Below are positions 33,714 to 43,163 of a stretch of DNA of 64,000 nt, piece by piece. Each line of letters starts with the position of its first letter. Within the stretch, counting starts at the first letter, position 1. A program made the translations under genes and the position numbers. The stretch is from Marinobacter nauticus (GTDB lineage: Bacteria > Pseudomonadota > Gammaproteobacteria > Enterobacterales > Shewanellaceae), in contig NZ_JAHVJZ010000003.1 of assembly GCF_019801015.1 (NCBI RefSeq), forward strand, positions 62,001 to 126,000, written 5' to 3'. The notes below the pieces were generated by a model that had not been told where the DNA came from, searched no databases, and worked only from the letters and a program-made list of their open reading frames with translations.

Positions 33714-35621
33714 TTATCGAACCGCCGCAAACAGCGTATCGAAGGTTTCCTTGGCCACGGTCATAATGCGGGCGGAGGCCTGGTAAGCCTGCTGATAGCG
33801 CATCAGGTTGGCCGCTTCCTCATCCAGATTCACCCCGGATTCCGCTGCCACCCGGTCAGTGGCCTGCATCTTGACGGTTTCGGCGGACTCCAGCGCCACT
33901 TCTGCCGCCCGGGTCTGCCCACCTACGCCGGTGGTGACCCCTTCGTAGACGTCATTCAGGGTGGCGTTGCCGGAACCCATGATCTTGCTGGTGGCCAGGC
34001 CAGCCATATTGATCGCATTGCGGTTGTCGCCAGGGCCAAAGCTGATGTCGAGGCTGAACTGGTCGCCGGTGGCGGCGTTGGGGTCCAGCTCCAGGGTAAA
34101 GCCCAGCGCACTGATCTGGTTGCCGGCGATATTGCCGGTGGCCAGCGAATTGTTCTGGCTGTCGGTGATGCTGAAGGTGGCCGGTGTCACTGAGTAGTCC
34201 ACCTGTACGGTCATCACTTCGCCATTGGCCGGCAGATTAGGGTCCATCCGGTCCACCGCCAGCAGTCGGGCTTCGCCATTGCCGGACAGCGTTTCCAGCC
34301 CGTAGCCGGCCGCCGCCAGATGGTGCGGGTCATTCAGCTCCACACCGATACTGGCTGCCGCTCCGGCGGAGGGGGTCAGGGTCCATTTGTCACCGGAAGC
34401 GACGGAACCCGGGCCAAGGCGTACCGAGAAGCCATCCGGTCCCACCAGGCGGGTGGCATCATTGGGATCGGCGGTCAGTGTGGTGGTGGTGCCATAGGCG
34501 TCTGTCACCTGGTACTGGGTGCCGTTGTAGCTCATTTCGTAACGGCCACCGGTGAGTGCGCCGGGGTCATCAATCTCGACACTGAGTGCTTGAGTCCCGG
34601 TATTGCCGGCGTACACCGCCGCCCGGCCAATGGCCATATTGGGGTCGTTGATGTCGGTAAACAGGTTCTGTCCCACGTTGCCGTTGAGGTCCAAACCCGC
34701 CGCCTGCGACTGGTTAAAGGCGTCTGCCACGCCGAGGGCCATCACCCCCAGTTTCTGGATGGCACCGCTCAGGTCCTGATCCCGGTACTCCATCAGCGCC
34801 TGCATCTCCCCGCCGATGGCGGAATCGCTGAGGATCACGGTCTGATTGCCGCTGGTGCCGGTCAGGCGGGTTTGATGGGTGATCGGGTCACCGGCGGTAA
34901 CGCCCAGTTGCATCGGGGTCTGCCCCGCCACCAGCATCACGGAACCACCGGCCATCACGCTCTTCACCCCCATATCCTGAGGGATCACGTTGACCTGCAC
35001 GTACTCAGACAGCTCGTTGATCAGGCGGTCCTGATGATCGAGCAGCTGGAGGTCTTCGCCGTTGACCTTCTGAAGCTGAGTGTTGATGTCCGCCAGCTCT
35101 GCGGTGATGGCGTTGACCCGGTCCACCACCCCTTCAATCTGTTGGTTAACCTGGCGGATCTGCCCTTCCAACTCCTGCCCCAGCGAGTTGAAGGCGGAGG
35201 TCAGCTGGCCGGCACTGGTCAGCAGGTTTTCCCGCACGCCCAGATCCGACGGCATGTCCGCCATGTTGTTCACGTTCTCAAACAGGGTGTTGAGGGAGTT
35301 GGGCACCGACTTGCCAACCACAGAGAACAGCTGGTCCAGTTCCGACAGCTTGCTGTAGCGGGTCTCCGCCTGACTGTGCTGACTGATGGAGAGCGACAGC
35401 TCCCGCTGGGCGTAGTCGTTGTAGATCCGCTTTACGTCAGAGATGTACGTACCGGTACCAAGGAAGTATCCGGCGATGTGGGTGGACTCGGAGGTGCGCT
35501 GTTCCGCGACCTGACGGGTATAACCCTCAGTACCAACGTTGGCGATGTTGTTACTGGTCACCCCCATCTGCTTCTGGGCGGCGAGTACCCCGGAGCGGGC
35601 AATGCTCATCAAATCGGCCAT
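33714..35621 (-). CDS. flgK: Flagellar hook-associated protein FlgK
   Basis: A 635-residue hook-filament junction protein. The N-terminus has the rod/hook family block LMSIARSGVLAAQKQMGVTS then NNIANVGTEGYTRQ, and the C-terminus has NLDEEAANLMRYQQAYQASA. The middle is the variable outer domain. It follows flgJ by nine bases and precedes flgL. Confidence 0.94.
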   Translation of the reverse strand: MADLMSIARSGVLAAQKQMGVTSNNIANVGTEGYTRQVAEQRTSESTHIAGYFLGTGTYISDVKRIYNDYAQRELSLSISQHSQAETRYSKLSELDQLFSVVGKSVPNSLNTLFENVNNMADMPSDLGVRENLLTSAGQLTSAFNSLGQELEGQIRQVNQQIEGVVDRVNAITAELADINTQLQKVNGEDLQLLDHQDRLINELSEYVQVNVIPQDMGVKSVMAGGSVMLVAGQTPMQLGVTAGDPITHQTRLTGTSGNQTVILSDSAIGGEMQALMEYRDQDLSGAIQKLGVMALGVADAFNQSQAAGLDLNGNVGQNLFTDINDPNMAIGRAAVYAGNTGTQALSVEIDDPGALTGGRYEMSYNGTQYQVTDAYGTTTTLTADPNDATRLVGPDGFSVRLGPGSVASGDKWTLTPSAGAAASIGVELNDPHHLAAAGYGLETLSGNGEARLLAVDRMDPNLPANGEVMTVQVDYSVTPATFSITDSQNNSLATGNIAGNQISALGFTLELDPNAATGDQFSLDISFGPGDNRNAINMAGLATSKIMGSGNATLNDVYEGVTTGVGGQTRAAEVALESAETVKMQATDRVAAESGVNLDEEAANLMRYQQAYQASARIMTVAKETFDTLFAAVR

Positions 35622-35630
35622 GGGACGTCC

Positions 35631-36608
35631 TTACTCTGACAACCTGAAGGGGGTGTACTGTTTCATTAAGCCGTTAAACAACTGCATGATCTTATCGGCG
35701 TATTGGGGGTCGGTGGCGTATCCGGCCTTGTGCAGAGCACGGATGTAGCCTTCGTTATCCCCCGCTTCCAGCGCATCGCGATAGCGCGGCTGACGGACAA
35801 ACTCGACGTAATCGTCAAAGCTGGCTTTGAGGTCCTCGTAGATGCGGAAGTTGGAGCGACGCATCACCGGCAGTTCCGACTCGAATTCCAGCGCATTGAC
35901 CGAGGTTTTGTCCCCCTGCCAACGGTTATCGGCCTTGATGTTGAAAAGGTTATGGCTGCTTTGCCCTTCGGCGTCTTTCAGCACCTTCCGGCCCCAGCCG
36001 GTTTCCAGTGCGGACTGGGCGATCAGCAGCATCGGGTCCACCCCGAGCTGGTCACCGGCCTGTTGCGCGTGGGGCATCAGGCTGCGAACAAAGTGTTCCG
36101 GGCCATCAAAGCTCTGGGGCGATGGGTTAACTGCAGCCGCCAGCGGCGGGTGCGCCGGCGGCTCTGCCGCAGCAGCCACCGGCGTCGGCTGCGCTTCAGT
36201 GGCCGCGTCAACCGGGCGGGTTGCGGCCGCTGCTGGAAGCGTCACCGGGCCCAGCGGCTGGCCAGTGTTGAGCGCCGAGGCCGGCGTCAACGCATCATCG
36301 CCGCCCAGTTGCGCCACGATCAGATCCGCCAGCCCCAACGAGCCCTGCTCAGACAGGGACTGAGCCATCTGACTGTCGTGCATCTGGCGGTAAAACTGGG
36401 TGGTGTGGGAATGAAACGGGCTGTCGCTGTCCTCAAACGCCGCGTTGGCATCACGCATGCTCTTCAGCAGCATGTTCATAAAGATGCCTTCAAACTGCAG
36501 CGCCACCTCGCGCAGGCTGGCGTCCGGGTCCTGCTGGGCCTGTTGACGGAGCTGGTCCAGCCCCGCCAGGTCCATGTAGTGCTGTCCCGATTGCTTCAGA
36601 CTGTCCAT
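35631..36608 (-). CDS. flgJ: Flagellar rod-capping muramidase FlgJ
   Basis: A 325-residue bifunctional protein. The N-terminal rod-binding part (about 25-90) contains LREVALQFEGIFMNMLLKSM. A Pro/Ala-rich linker (about 115-165) joins it to a glucosaminidase domain (about 170-320) with the catalytic Glu in QSALETGWG and the HNLFNIKAD segment. It cuts peptidoglycan to let the rod pass. The start overlaps the flgI stop by one base. Confidence 0.93.
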   Translation of the reverse strand: MDSLKQSGQHYMDLAGLDQLRQQAQQDPDASLREVALQFEGIFMNMLLKSMRDANAAFEDSDSPFHSHTTQFYRQMHDSQMAQSLSEQGSLGLADLIVAQLGGDDALTPASALNTGQPLGPVTLPAAAATRPVDAATEAQPTPVAAAAEPPAHPPLAAAVNPSPQSFDGPEHFVRSLMPHAQQAGDQLGVDPMLLIAQSALETGWGRKVLKDAEGQSSHNLFNIKADNRWQGDKTSVNALEFESELPVMRRSNFRIYEDLKASFDDYVEFVRQPRYRDALEAGDNEGYIRALHKAGYATDPQYADKIMQLFNGLMKQYTPFRLSE

Positions 36609-37693
36609 CAGATGATCACCAGTTCGCCGCGCAACGCGCCCGCCTGGGACAGCGCTTCCAGAATGGCCATCAGGTCAGACGGGGCCGCGCCTACTTCGTT
36701 GACCGCCCGCACCAGCTCATCCAGAGTGGTGCCGGTGTCGAATTTGAACATCCGGCTGTCGTCCTGAGTGACGCCAATCTGGGATTCCGGGGTCACCACC
36801 GTGTTGCCGCCGGCAAAGGCATTGGGCTGAGACACGTTGATGTTTTCGCTGATGGTCACGGTCAGGCCGCCATGGGTGATCGCCGTCGGCATCAGCCGCA
36901 CATCCTTACCCACCACAATGGTGCCGGTACGACTGTTAACGATAACCCGGGCGGACTCATCCGCCGGCTGCACCTGAAGATTCTCCAGAGTGGCCAGATA
37001 AGACACCCGCTGCGACGGGTCACGGGGGGCGGACACCTGAATTGAGGTGGCGTCCAGCGCCCGGGCGACGCCGGGGCCCAGCAGGCCATTGACCGCTTCC
37101 ACCACCCGCTTGGCGGTGGAGAAGTCAGGACGGTGCAGGTTAAAGGTCAGGAAATCGCCGTTGGCAAACGGCGTGGGCACGCTGCGTTCAACCATGGCGC
37201 CGCCCGGGATGCGACCCACGGTCGGTGTGTTCTGCAGCACTTTGGAGCCATCCAGTCCCTCGGCGGAGAAGCCGGACACCACCAGACTGCCCTGTGCCAG
37301 GGCGTAGACTTTGCCGTCGGCCCCTTTCAGGAAGGTTTGCAGCAGAGTGCCACCGCGCAGGCTTTTGGCGCTGCCGACGGAGGACACAGTAATGTCGATG
37401 CTCTGGCCCGGCTTCACAAACGGCGGCAACTCAGCGTGCACCGCCACCGCCGCCACGTTTTTCAGCTTGGGACGGGCGTTGGCCGGCAGGTTGATGCCGA
37501 AGTTGGAGAGCATGGTGGTAAAACTCTGCTCGGTGTAGCGGGACTGTTCACCGGTGCCCGGCAAACCCACCACCAGGCCATAGCCCACCAGTTGGTTAGA
37601 ACGCACCCCCTGCACATCGGTGATGTCTTTCAGTCGCATCGCTTGTGCCGACAGGGGCAACAGCAGCAAAAGTACGGTAATCAGTGCGCGCAC
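36608..37693 (-). CDS. flgI: Flagellar P-ring protein FlgI
   Basis: A 361-residue periplasmic P-ring protein with a signal peptide (about 1-18, ending SAQA) and the hallmark start [20 protein letters not shown] followed by [10 protein letters not shown]. The C-terminus [11 protein letters not shown] is typical. It lies 12 bases after flgH. Confidence 0.95.
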   Translation of the reverse strand: MRALITVLLLLLPLSAQAMRLKDITDVQGVRSNQLVGYGLVVGLPGTGEQSRYTEQSFTTMLSNFGINLPANARPKLKNVAAVAVHAELPPFVKPGQSIDITVSSVGSAKSLRGGTLLQTFLKGADGKVYALAQGSLVVSGFSAEGLDGSKVLQNTPTVGRIPGGAMVERSVPTPFANGDFLTFNLHRPDFSTAKRVVEAVNGLLGPGVARALDATSIQVSAPRDPSQRVSYLATLENLQVQPADESARVIVNSRTGTIVVGKDVRLMPTAITHGGLTVTISENINVSQPNAFAGGNTVVTPESQIGVTQDDSRMFKFDTGTTLDELVRAVNEVGAAPSDLMAILEALSQAGALRGELVII

Positions 37694-37705
37694 GGTTCTC
37701 TCCCC

Positions 37706-38392
37706 TTAGAACGGCCAGAGCGGGCCGGAGAAGAACTTGGAGAGCCAGCCGGACTTCTGGGAATCCGCAAAGGTGCCGGTGCCGGAATACTGAATGCGGG
37801 CGTTGGCCACCCGGGTGCTCTCAATGGTGTTGTTGGGGCTGATGTCCCGCGGGCGGACGATGCCGGTGATGCGGATAAACTCGTCGCCGTCGTTGATGGT
37901 GATCCACTTCTCGCCGCGGATCACCAGGTTGCCGTTGGCCAGCACCTGCAACACGTTGACGGAGATGGAGCCGGCCAGGCTGTTGGACTGGTCCGCATCG
38001 GACTCCCGGCTCATATCGAATTTCTCTTTATAGGCGAGATCGATGGTCTGGCCGTTAACGGTGATCGGGCCACCGCCGGCGCTGATGGGGTCCAGCTGCA
38101 TCTGGTTGTCTTTGCTGATCTCGTTGGAGGCGGACTTTTTGGCTTTGGTCTGCTCCGCCAGCATCACGGTGATCACATCGCCCACTTTCAGGGCCTTGAT
38201 GTCGGAGTACAGCTCGTTGGCGTAGCCGTCGTTGAAGATGGACCCGGTGGTCACCACCTGACTCGGCGGCAGGTCCGGATAGACCGGCGCGTAGTACGGG
38301 TCATCCGGGATCGGGGAGTTGGGGTGGACACAGCCGGCCAGAGCCAGCATGGCCAGCGCTCCCAGCGCGGTGCGAATCACGGTGTGGGCCAT
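37706..38392 (-). CDS. flgH: Flagellar L-ring lipoprotein FlgH
   Basis: A 228-residue outer-membrane lipoprotein. The lipobox LALAGC places the lipidated cysteine at about residue 21. [20 protein letters not shown] and [13 protein letters not shown] are the characteristic FlgH blocks, and it ends in SGPLWPF. It lies 13 bases after flgG. Confidence 0.95.
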   Translation of the reverse strand: MAHTVIRTALGALAMLALAGCVHPNSPIPDDPYYAPVYPDLPPSQVVTTGSIFNDGYANELYSDIKALKVGDVITVMLAEQTKAKKSASNEISKDNQMQLDPISAGGGPITVNGQTIDLAYKEKFDMSRESDADQSNSLAGSISVNVLQVLANGNLVIRGEKWITINDGDEFIRITGIVRPRDISPNNTIESTRVANARIQYSGTGTFADSQKSGWLSKFFSGPLWPF

Positions 38393-38405
38393 CCTATGCC
38401 TCCCT

Positions 38406-39194
38406 TTAGAGCTGCTGGTTCAGGTTAGCCAGCATCTGATCCACGGTGGAGATCACCTTGGAGTTCATCTCGTAGATGCGCTGGCTTTCAATCATGTTCA
38501 CCAGCTCTTCGGTGACGTTCACGTTGGAGGTTTCCAGCGCGCCCTGACGCAGCGTACCCAGACCATCCAGACCCGGTACGCCCTGAATCGGCGCGCCACT
38601 GGCACCGGTTTCCAGGAACATGTTCTGGCCAATCGGTTCCAGACCGGTGGGGTTCACAAAGTTGGCGATCTCAATCTGGCCAATCACCTGGTTCTCGGCG
38701 GCGCCGGGCACCCGTACCGACACCTCGCCCTCACCGGATACGGTGATGCTCTGCGCGTCTTCCGGCACCTGAATGCCCGGGTTCAGCAGAAAGCCTGCGC
38801 CGGGCGTCACCAGCTGGCCTTCATCATCGAGGGCAAACTGGCCATTGCGGGAGTATGCGATGGTGCCGTCCGGCAGCTGAATCTCGAAAAAGCCCGGGCC
38901 TTCAATCATCAGGTCGAGGCTGTTGTCGGTGGTGAGCATGTTGCCCTGGCTGAAGATGCGCTGAGTGGCGGCCACTTTGGTACCGGCACCCAGAGTCAGG
39001 CCAGCGGGCAGTTCGCTGTTCTGGGAGCTGATGCCGCCCGCCTGATTGATGGTTTGGTACAACAGGTCTTCAAAGATCGCCCGGCTTTTCTTGTAGCCGA
39101 CGGTGCTGGCGTTAGCCAGGTTGTTGGAGATGGTGGCGATGTCGGTCTGCTGGGCGTCGAGCCCGGTCTTACTGATCCATAATGCCGGTTGCAT
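38406..39194 (-). CDS. flgG: Flagellar distal rod protein FlgG
   Basis: A 262-residue protein starting [20 protein letters not shown] and containing [18 protein letters not shown], the rod-protein signature. Its C-terminus has [20 protein letters not shown]. Length is exactly that of typical FlgG. It follows flgF by 18 bases. Confidence 0.95.
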   Translation of the reverse strand: MQPALWISKTGLDAQQTDIATISNNLANASTVGYKKSRAIFEDLLYQTINQAGGISSQNSELPAGLTLGAGTKVAATQRIFSQGNMLTTDNSLDLMIEGPGFFEIQLPDGTIAYSRNGQFALDDEGQLVTPGAGFLLNPGIQVPEDAQSITVSGEGEVSVRVPGAAENQVIGQIEIANFVNPTGLEPIGQNMFLETGASGAPIQGVPGLDGLGTLRQGALETSNVNVTEELVNMIESQRIYEMNSKVISTVDQMLANLNQQL

Positions 39195-39212
39195 GGTCGT
39201 TCTCCTTCAGGC

Positions 39213-39950
39213 TCAGCGCATCAATTGCGCCTGAGCGCGATCATTCTCTTCCGCGGTCTTCATCAATTTGAGCTGCATATCAAACTGACGCTGGGCTTCA
39301 ATCATGCCCACCAGTTCATTGACCGGATTGACGTTACTGCTTTCCACCGCACCGGTGGCCAGCGCCACCTCTACGGCGTTTTGATAGGGTTCACCGTCGA
39401 GGCGACGGAACAGGCCATCTTCCCCTTTGGTGAGGCTGTTCAGGGGCGGATTAACCAGGCGCAGCTGGCCCACCTCTTCCATGGCGTTGGCCGGCGCGCC
39501 CTGAGGCCGCACCGTCACCACGCCATCCTGGGCAATCTCCACTTTCTCAATCGGCAGTGGCAGGAAAATCGGCCCCGCCAGACCCATCATCGGCTGGCCC
39601 TGACCGTTCATCAGCATGCCCGCTTCGTCAAAATGCAGGCTGCCGGAACGACTCAGCGCTTCGTTGCCGGTGGCGTCCTGCACCACGAACCAGCCCTGGT
39701 CCTTGATGGCCACGTCGAGGCTGCGTCCGGTGGTTTTGATGGCGCCGGGATCGAAGTTGGTGGCGGGGCGTTCGCTCATGGCAAATACCCGGGTCGGCAA
39801 ACCTTCGCCAAACGCCTGCATGGCACGGGCCTGAGACATGTCCGCCTTAAAGCCGTCGCTCTTGGCGTTGGCCAGGTTGTTGGCGTGGCTGGCCAGTTGA
39901 TGCAGGTTCTGTTTCGCGCCGCTGGCTGCGATATAGAGGTAGTTGTCCAC
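39213..39950 (-). CDS. flgF: Flagellar proximal rod protein FlgF
   Basis: A 245-residue rod protein. I chose the GTG at 39948-39950 (VDNYLYIAASGAKQNLHQLA) because AGGGA lies eight bases upstream and family members begin at this point; the frame opens 16 codons earlier, overlapping the promoter leader. SHANNLANAKSDGFKAD is the rod-protein block. It has its own sigma-54 promoter in the 190-base gap after flgE. Confidence 0.92.
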   Translation of the reverse strand: MDNYLYIAASGAKQNLHQLASHANNLANAKSDGFKADMSQARAMQAFGEGLPTRVFAMSERPATNFDPGAIKTTGRSLDVAIKDQGWFVVQDATGNEALSRSGSLHFDEAGMLMNGQGQPMMGLAGPIFLPLPIEKVEIAQDGVVTVRPQGAPANAMEEVGQLRLVNPPLNSLTKGEDGLFRRLDGEPYQNAVEVALATGAVESSNVNPVNELVGMIEAQRQFDMQLKLMKTAEENDRAQAQLMR

Positions 39951-39994
39951 CGTCGTTCCCTGGGTCAAATTCCTGAAACTCTGGGCAGAGTTTT

Positions 39995-40009
39995 GCAACT
40001 ATCGTGCCA
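39995..40009 (-). promoter_or_regulatory. Sigma-54 promoter of flgF
   Basis: Read leftward, TGGCACGATAGTTGC matches TGGCAC-N5-TTGC at all fixed positions. The start would be near 39983, about 33 bases before the flgF GTG. Confidence 0.78.
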
Positions 40010-40094
40010 GTGATTTTTGACGGCTAAATATCGGTCGGCAATGCCGGTTAATGGGGGGTACGGAGGGGGTACGGGTCAGCAGGAAGGGGAAACG

Positions 40095-40122
40095 ACTTGC
40101 CGCCCCCCGGAGGAGGCGGCAA
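40095..40122. terminator. Stem-loop after flgE (partial terminator or attenuator)
   Basis: CTTGCCGCC at 40095-40103 pairs with GGCGGCAAG at 40114-40122. Read leftward it follows flgE by about 20 bases and is followed by TCGTTTCC rather than a T-run. It separates flgE from the flgF promoter. Confidence 0.55.
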
Positions 40123-40140
40123 GAGAGAGGCAAAGCCGGA

Positions 40141-41547
40141 TCAGCGGATCTGCAGGATGTTCTGGGACAGCTGGTTGGAGACGTCCAGGGCGCGGGAGTT
40201 GGCCTGGAAGTTTCGCTGGGCGCTGATCAGGTCCACCAGCTCGGTGGTGAGGTCGACGTTGGATTGCTCCAGCGCGGCAGAACGGATGCTGCCGAAAGCG
40301 CCAACATTGGGCTCGCCAACCAGCGGCTCGCCACTGTCCTGACTCTGCTTCCAGGAGGTGTTGCCGATCTGGGTCAGACCCTGCTCGTTGGCAAAACGGG
40401 CCATCGCCACTTTGCCCAGCGCCTGTTGGGTGCCGTTGGAGTAGGTGGCGTTGATCAGGCCATCCGCGGTCACTTCCACGTTGGTCAGTCGGCCCACGGT
40501 GGAACCGTCCTGGCTCAGTTCGGTCACTTCAAACGGCGCCGCGTACTGGGTCGGGTTGTTGAAGTTCAGGGTCAGACGCTGAGTGCCGTCGGCACCCGGG
40601 CCAATCACACCCGCACCATCACCTGGGGTGGTGGAGGACGGGTCATCCAGGCCCAGTGCCTGAGTCTGAATCAGTGCCGGGTCGGAACCGATGTAACCGC
40701 CCACGTCATCAAAGCTCATGACAAAACCGGTCTGACCGCTGGCAGAGGTGGCGTTGTTGGTGACATCCGCCACGCCGTCACCGTTGGTGTCCTGACCCCA
40801 CTGACCGGAGTCGGCAGCGCCACCGGCCACATCCCAGATGTTCACCGGCTGGTTGTCCACGGTGGTGAACACCACCCACTGGTTGTTGTTGTTCAGCGAG
40901 CCGCCGGTGGGCTTGATGAAGTAGCTGGTCTGAATGTGCGGCTCACCCAGTGAGTCGTAGATGGTGACCGAGGTGGCGGTGTTGTAGGTGGTCGGGTCGG
41001 TCGGGTCGAAGTTGGCCGGGTCCATCTCCACGTCGTTGGCCGGCAGGTTCATCGACATGGTGATGGTATCGGTGGCGGTCGGCTGACCGGCGGTCTGCGG
41101 GATCTGCACCGGGGTGGTGGTGGAGAGCGACACGGACTGCACGGAACCGTCGGAGTTCACCGGCAGCGCCATCAGGTAGTTGCCCTGGCTGTCCACCACG
41201 AAGTTGCTGTCGTTCAGCTTGAACGCACCGGCACGGGTGTAGGAGAAATCCTGACTGCCGAACTCAGAGTTGGTGACGAAGAAGCCGTTGCCGTTGATGG
41301 CCAGATCCAGCGCGTTGTTGGTAAAGGAGAGCGCGCCCTGGTGGAACTGCTGGGCGATCTGCGCCGTGGCCACACCGGCACCCACGTTGGTCTTGCTGTT
41401 GGTGAACAGCGAGTTGTTGTACACATCAGCAAACTCAGCACGGGACTCTTTAAAGCCGATGGTGTTGACGTTGGCGATGTTGTTGGACGTGGTGTTCAGG
41501 TCCTTCTGGGCGGCGTTCAGACCGCTGAGGGAGATATTGAATGACAT
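40141..41547 (-). CDS. flgE: Flagellar hook protein FlgE
   Basis: A 468-residue hook protein beginning MSFNISLSGLNAAQKDLNTT and then SNNIANVNTIGFKESRAEFA. The C-terminus carries SNVDLTTELVDLISAQRNFQ. The ATG at 41547 has AAGGA at good spacing; an in-frame extension to 41613 lies inside flgD and is not used. The central region is long and rich in Asp, Thr and Gly, as in variable hook surface domains. Confidence 0.94.
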   Translation of the reverse strand: MSFNISLSGLNAAQKDLNTTSNNIANVNTIGFKESRAEFADVYNNSLFTNSKTNVGAGVATAQIAQQFHQGALSFTNNALDLAINGNGFFVTNSEFGSQDFSYTRAGAFKLNDSNFVVDSQGNYLMALPVNSDGSVQSVSLSTTTPVQIPQTAGQPTATDTITMSMNLPANDVEMDPANFDPTDPTTYNTATSVTIYDSLGEPHIQTSYFIKPTGGSLNNNNQWVVFTTVDNQPVNIWDVAGGAADSGQWGQDTNGDGVADVTNNATSASGQTGFVMSFDDVGGYIGSDPALIQTQALGLDDPSSTTPGDGAGVIGPGADGTQRLTLNFNNPTQYAAPFEVTELSQDGSTVGRLTNVEVTADGLINATYSNGTQQALGKVAMARFANEQGLTQIGNTSWKQSQDSGEPLVGEPNVGAFGSIRSAALEQSNVDLTTELVDLISAQRNFQANSRALDVSNQLSQNILQIR

Positions 41548-41560
41548 GGTTTCGCTTCCT

Positions 41561-42247
41561 TTATCCTTCCGCAACGGCCAATACGTCACCCAGGCTGATG
41601 CCGCCCAGGCCACGAAGATTCAATACGGTGTCATAGTCTGCGCCGCCAAGGGTGACGCTGTTTACATGGGCATAAGTAGAGACCGGCAGTTCCTGGTTGG
41701 CGCCATCGGCCATCCCCTGCGCGGAGAAACTGTAGGTACCGGGCGGCAACGGATTGCCATCGGCGTCGGTGCCGTCCCAGACGAAGTCAACATTGCCGCC
41801 GGTGCCCGCATCCACATTGATGGTGCGCACCACCTGGCCGGTGCTGTCTTCCACCCGCACCATCAGGTTCTGGGCGCCTGAGGGCGCGCTGACCACACCG
41901 GAAATCGGCGTTGCCGCGTCGCTCAGGTAACCGACGTTGGAGGGGATCAGCACCTTCTGACCCACCAGACCGGACGCCTGCAGCGCCTGATTGGAGGTCA
42001 TCACGGTGTTGAGGCTCTTAATCTCGTCGTTGAGGTTGTTGATGCCGTCCACGGTGGCGAAGGAGGACATCTGGGAGATCATCTGATCGTTGTCCACCGG
42101 CTTCATCGGGTCCTGCATCGACAGCTGCTGAGACAGCAGCGAGAAGAAGTCTTCCTGGGTCAGCGCCTGGTTGGCATTGGACTCCGGCACCGCCGACTCC
42201 TGCTGCCAGCGCATGGCGTCCAGGTAGTTGTTGTTAATGCTGCTCAC
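41561..42247 (-). CDS. flgD: Flagellar hook-capping/scaffold protein FlgD
   Basis: A 228-residue hook-assembly scaffold. The N-terminal block LTQEDFFSLLSQQLSMQDPM then KPVDNDQMISQMSSFATVDG is diagnostic. The C-terminus has the FlgD Ig-like and Tudor-like regions (DFVWDGTDADGNPLPPGTYS). It lies 13 bases before flgE. Confidence 0.94.
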   Translation of the reverse strand: MSSINNNYLDAMRWQQESAVPESNANQALTQEDFFSLLSQQLSMQDPMKPVDNDQMISQMSSFATVDGINNLNDEIKSLNTVMTSNQALQASGLVGQKVLIPSNVGYLSDAATPISGVVSAPSGAQNLMVRVEDSTGQVVRTINVDAGTGGNVDFVWDGTDADGNPLPPGTYSFSAQGMADGANQELPVSTYAHVNSVTLGGADYDTVLNLRGLGGISLGDVLAVAEG

Positions 42248-42263
42248 GGATAATTACCCCCAA

Positions 42264-42683
42264 TTAGCCTTTGCCCAGACGCAGAGTCTGCTGGGCCATA
42301 TCCTTGGCCGCGCTGGCCACCTGCACGTTGGCCTGATAGCTGCGCGAGGCGGAGATCATATTGGCCATCTCTTCCACCACATTGACATTGGGCTTGTAGA
42401 TGTAGCCGTCCTGGTCCGCCAGCGGATGGTTCGGACTGAACTGACGCACCAGCGGTTTGTCGCTCTCCACGATGCCGGCGATTTGCACCGGCACGCTCTG
42501 GCTCTGCTGGCCGGAGGCCTGCTGCAACGCGGCTTCGAAGATCGGCTGTCGGGCGCGGTAGGTTTCACCGGCGCTGGAGCTGACGCTGTTGGCGTTAGCG
42601 ATGTTGGACGCGGTGGTGTTCAGGCGCACCGATTGGGCGCTCATGCCGGAACCGGCGGTATCAAAGATCTTGAACAGACTCAT
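42264..42683 (-). CDS. flgC: Flagellar basal-body rod protein FlgC
   Basis: A 139-residue rod protein with MSLFKIFDTAGSGMSAQSVR and the block NTTASNIANANSVSS near the start, and VNVVEEMANMISASRSYQAN near the end. Normal length. It begins two bases after the flgB stop. Confidence 0.95.
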   Translation of the reverse strand: MSLFKIFDTAGSGMSAQSVRLNTTASNIANANSVSSSAGETYRARQPIFEAALQQASGQQSQSVPVQIAGIVESDKPLVRQFSPNHPLADQDGYIYKPNVNVVEEMANMISASRSYQANVQVASAAKDMAQQTLRLGKG

Positions 42684-42685
42684 GC

Positions 42686-43081
42686 TCAGTCTCCCCGCAG
42701 GGCTTTTTTCAGGCCGCTGAACTTACTGTCCAGAAAGCCCAGGCTCATCTGGTATTCCAGGGTGTTCTGCATAAACAGATTGCGCTCTGTCTGCAGGTCC
42801 ACGGTGTTGCCGTCACCGGTGTCCGGATGCAGCGGCACCCGGAACTTCACCCCCGGCTGGGGATCGATGCTGGCATCAAAGTGATTTTCATGGCTGCGCG
42901 ACAGGGCAAACGCTTGCCGGCTCTTCGCCCCCGCCAGCGCCTGCTCGAAATCGAGGTCCTGCGCTTTGTAATTGGGGGTATCGGCATTGGCGATGTTGCT
43001 GGAGAGCACTTCCGCACGCTCCGCCCGCACACCGAGAGTGTGCTGATGAACGCCTAATGCTTTGTCGAAAGAGATGGCCAT
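42686..43081 (-). CDS. flgB: Flagellar basal-body rod protein FlgB
   Basis: A 131-residue rod protein beginning [20 protein letters not shown] and containing [20 protein letters not shown]. The ATG at 43081 sits behind AGGAGG at ideal spacing; the frame extends upstream to 43138 but through the promoter. It heads the flgBCDE block and has a consensus sigma-54 promoter. Confidence 0.95.
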   Translation of the reverse strand: MAISFDKALGVHQHTLGVRAERAEVLSSNIANADTPNYKAQDLDFEQALAGAKSRQAFALSRSHENHFDASIDPQPGVKFRVPLHPDTGDGNTVDLQTERNLFMQNTLEYQMSLGFLDSKFSGLKKALRGD

Positions 43082-43111
43082 ACTTTGCCTCCTGGATCCG
43101 TATGGGCCATA

Positions 43112-43143
43112 AAAAGCAAAAGGCGTGCCATTCGACACGCCTT
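43112..43143 (-). terminator. Terminator-like hairpin after cheR
   Basis: Read leftward, AAGGCGTG-TCGAATGG-CACGCCTTTTGCTTTTT forms an 8-bp stem with a T-rich tail, about 20 bases after the cheR stop. Its 3' arm is also the -24/-12 region of the flgB promoter. Confidence 0.65.
43116..43130 (-). promoter_or_regulatory. Sigma-54 promoter of flgB
   Basis: Read leftward, TGGCACGCCTTTTGC matches TGGCAC-N5-TTGC completely and is followed by T. The start would be near 43104, about 23 bases before the flgB ATG. It shares its bases with the cheR terminator hairpin. Confidence 0.78.
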
Positions 43144-43163
43144 ATTGGGAGAGCAGGGAGCGC

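Noticed and set aside
34320-35639. 439-residue plus-strand open frame opposite flgK
   Set aside because: Shadow frame over a certain FlgK gene.
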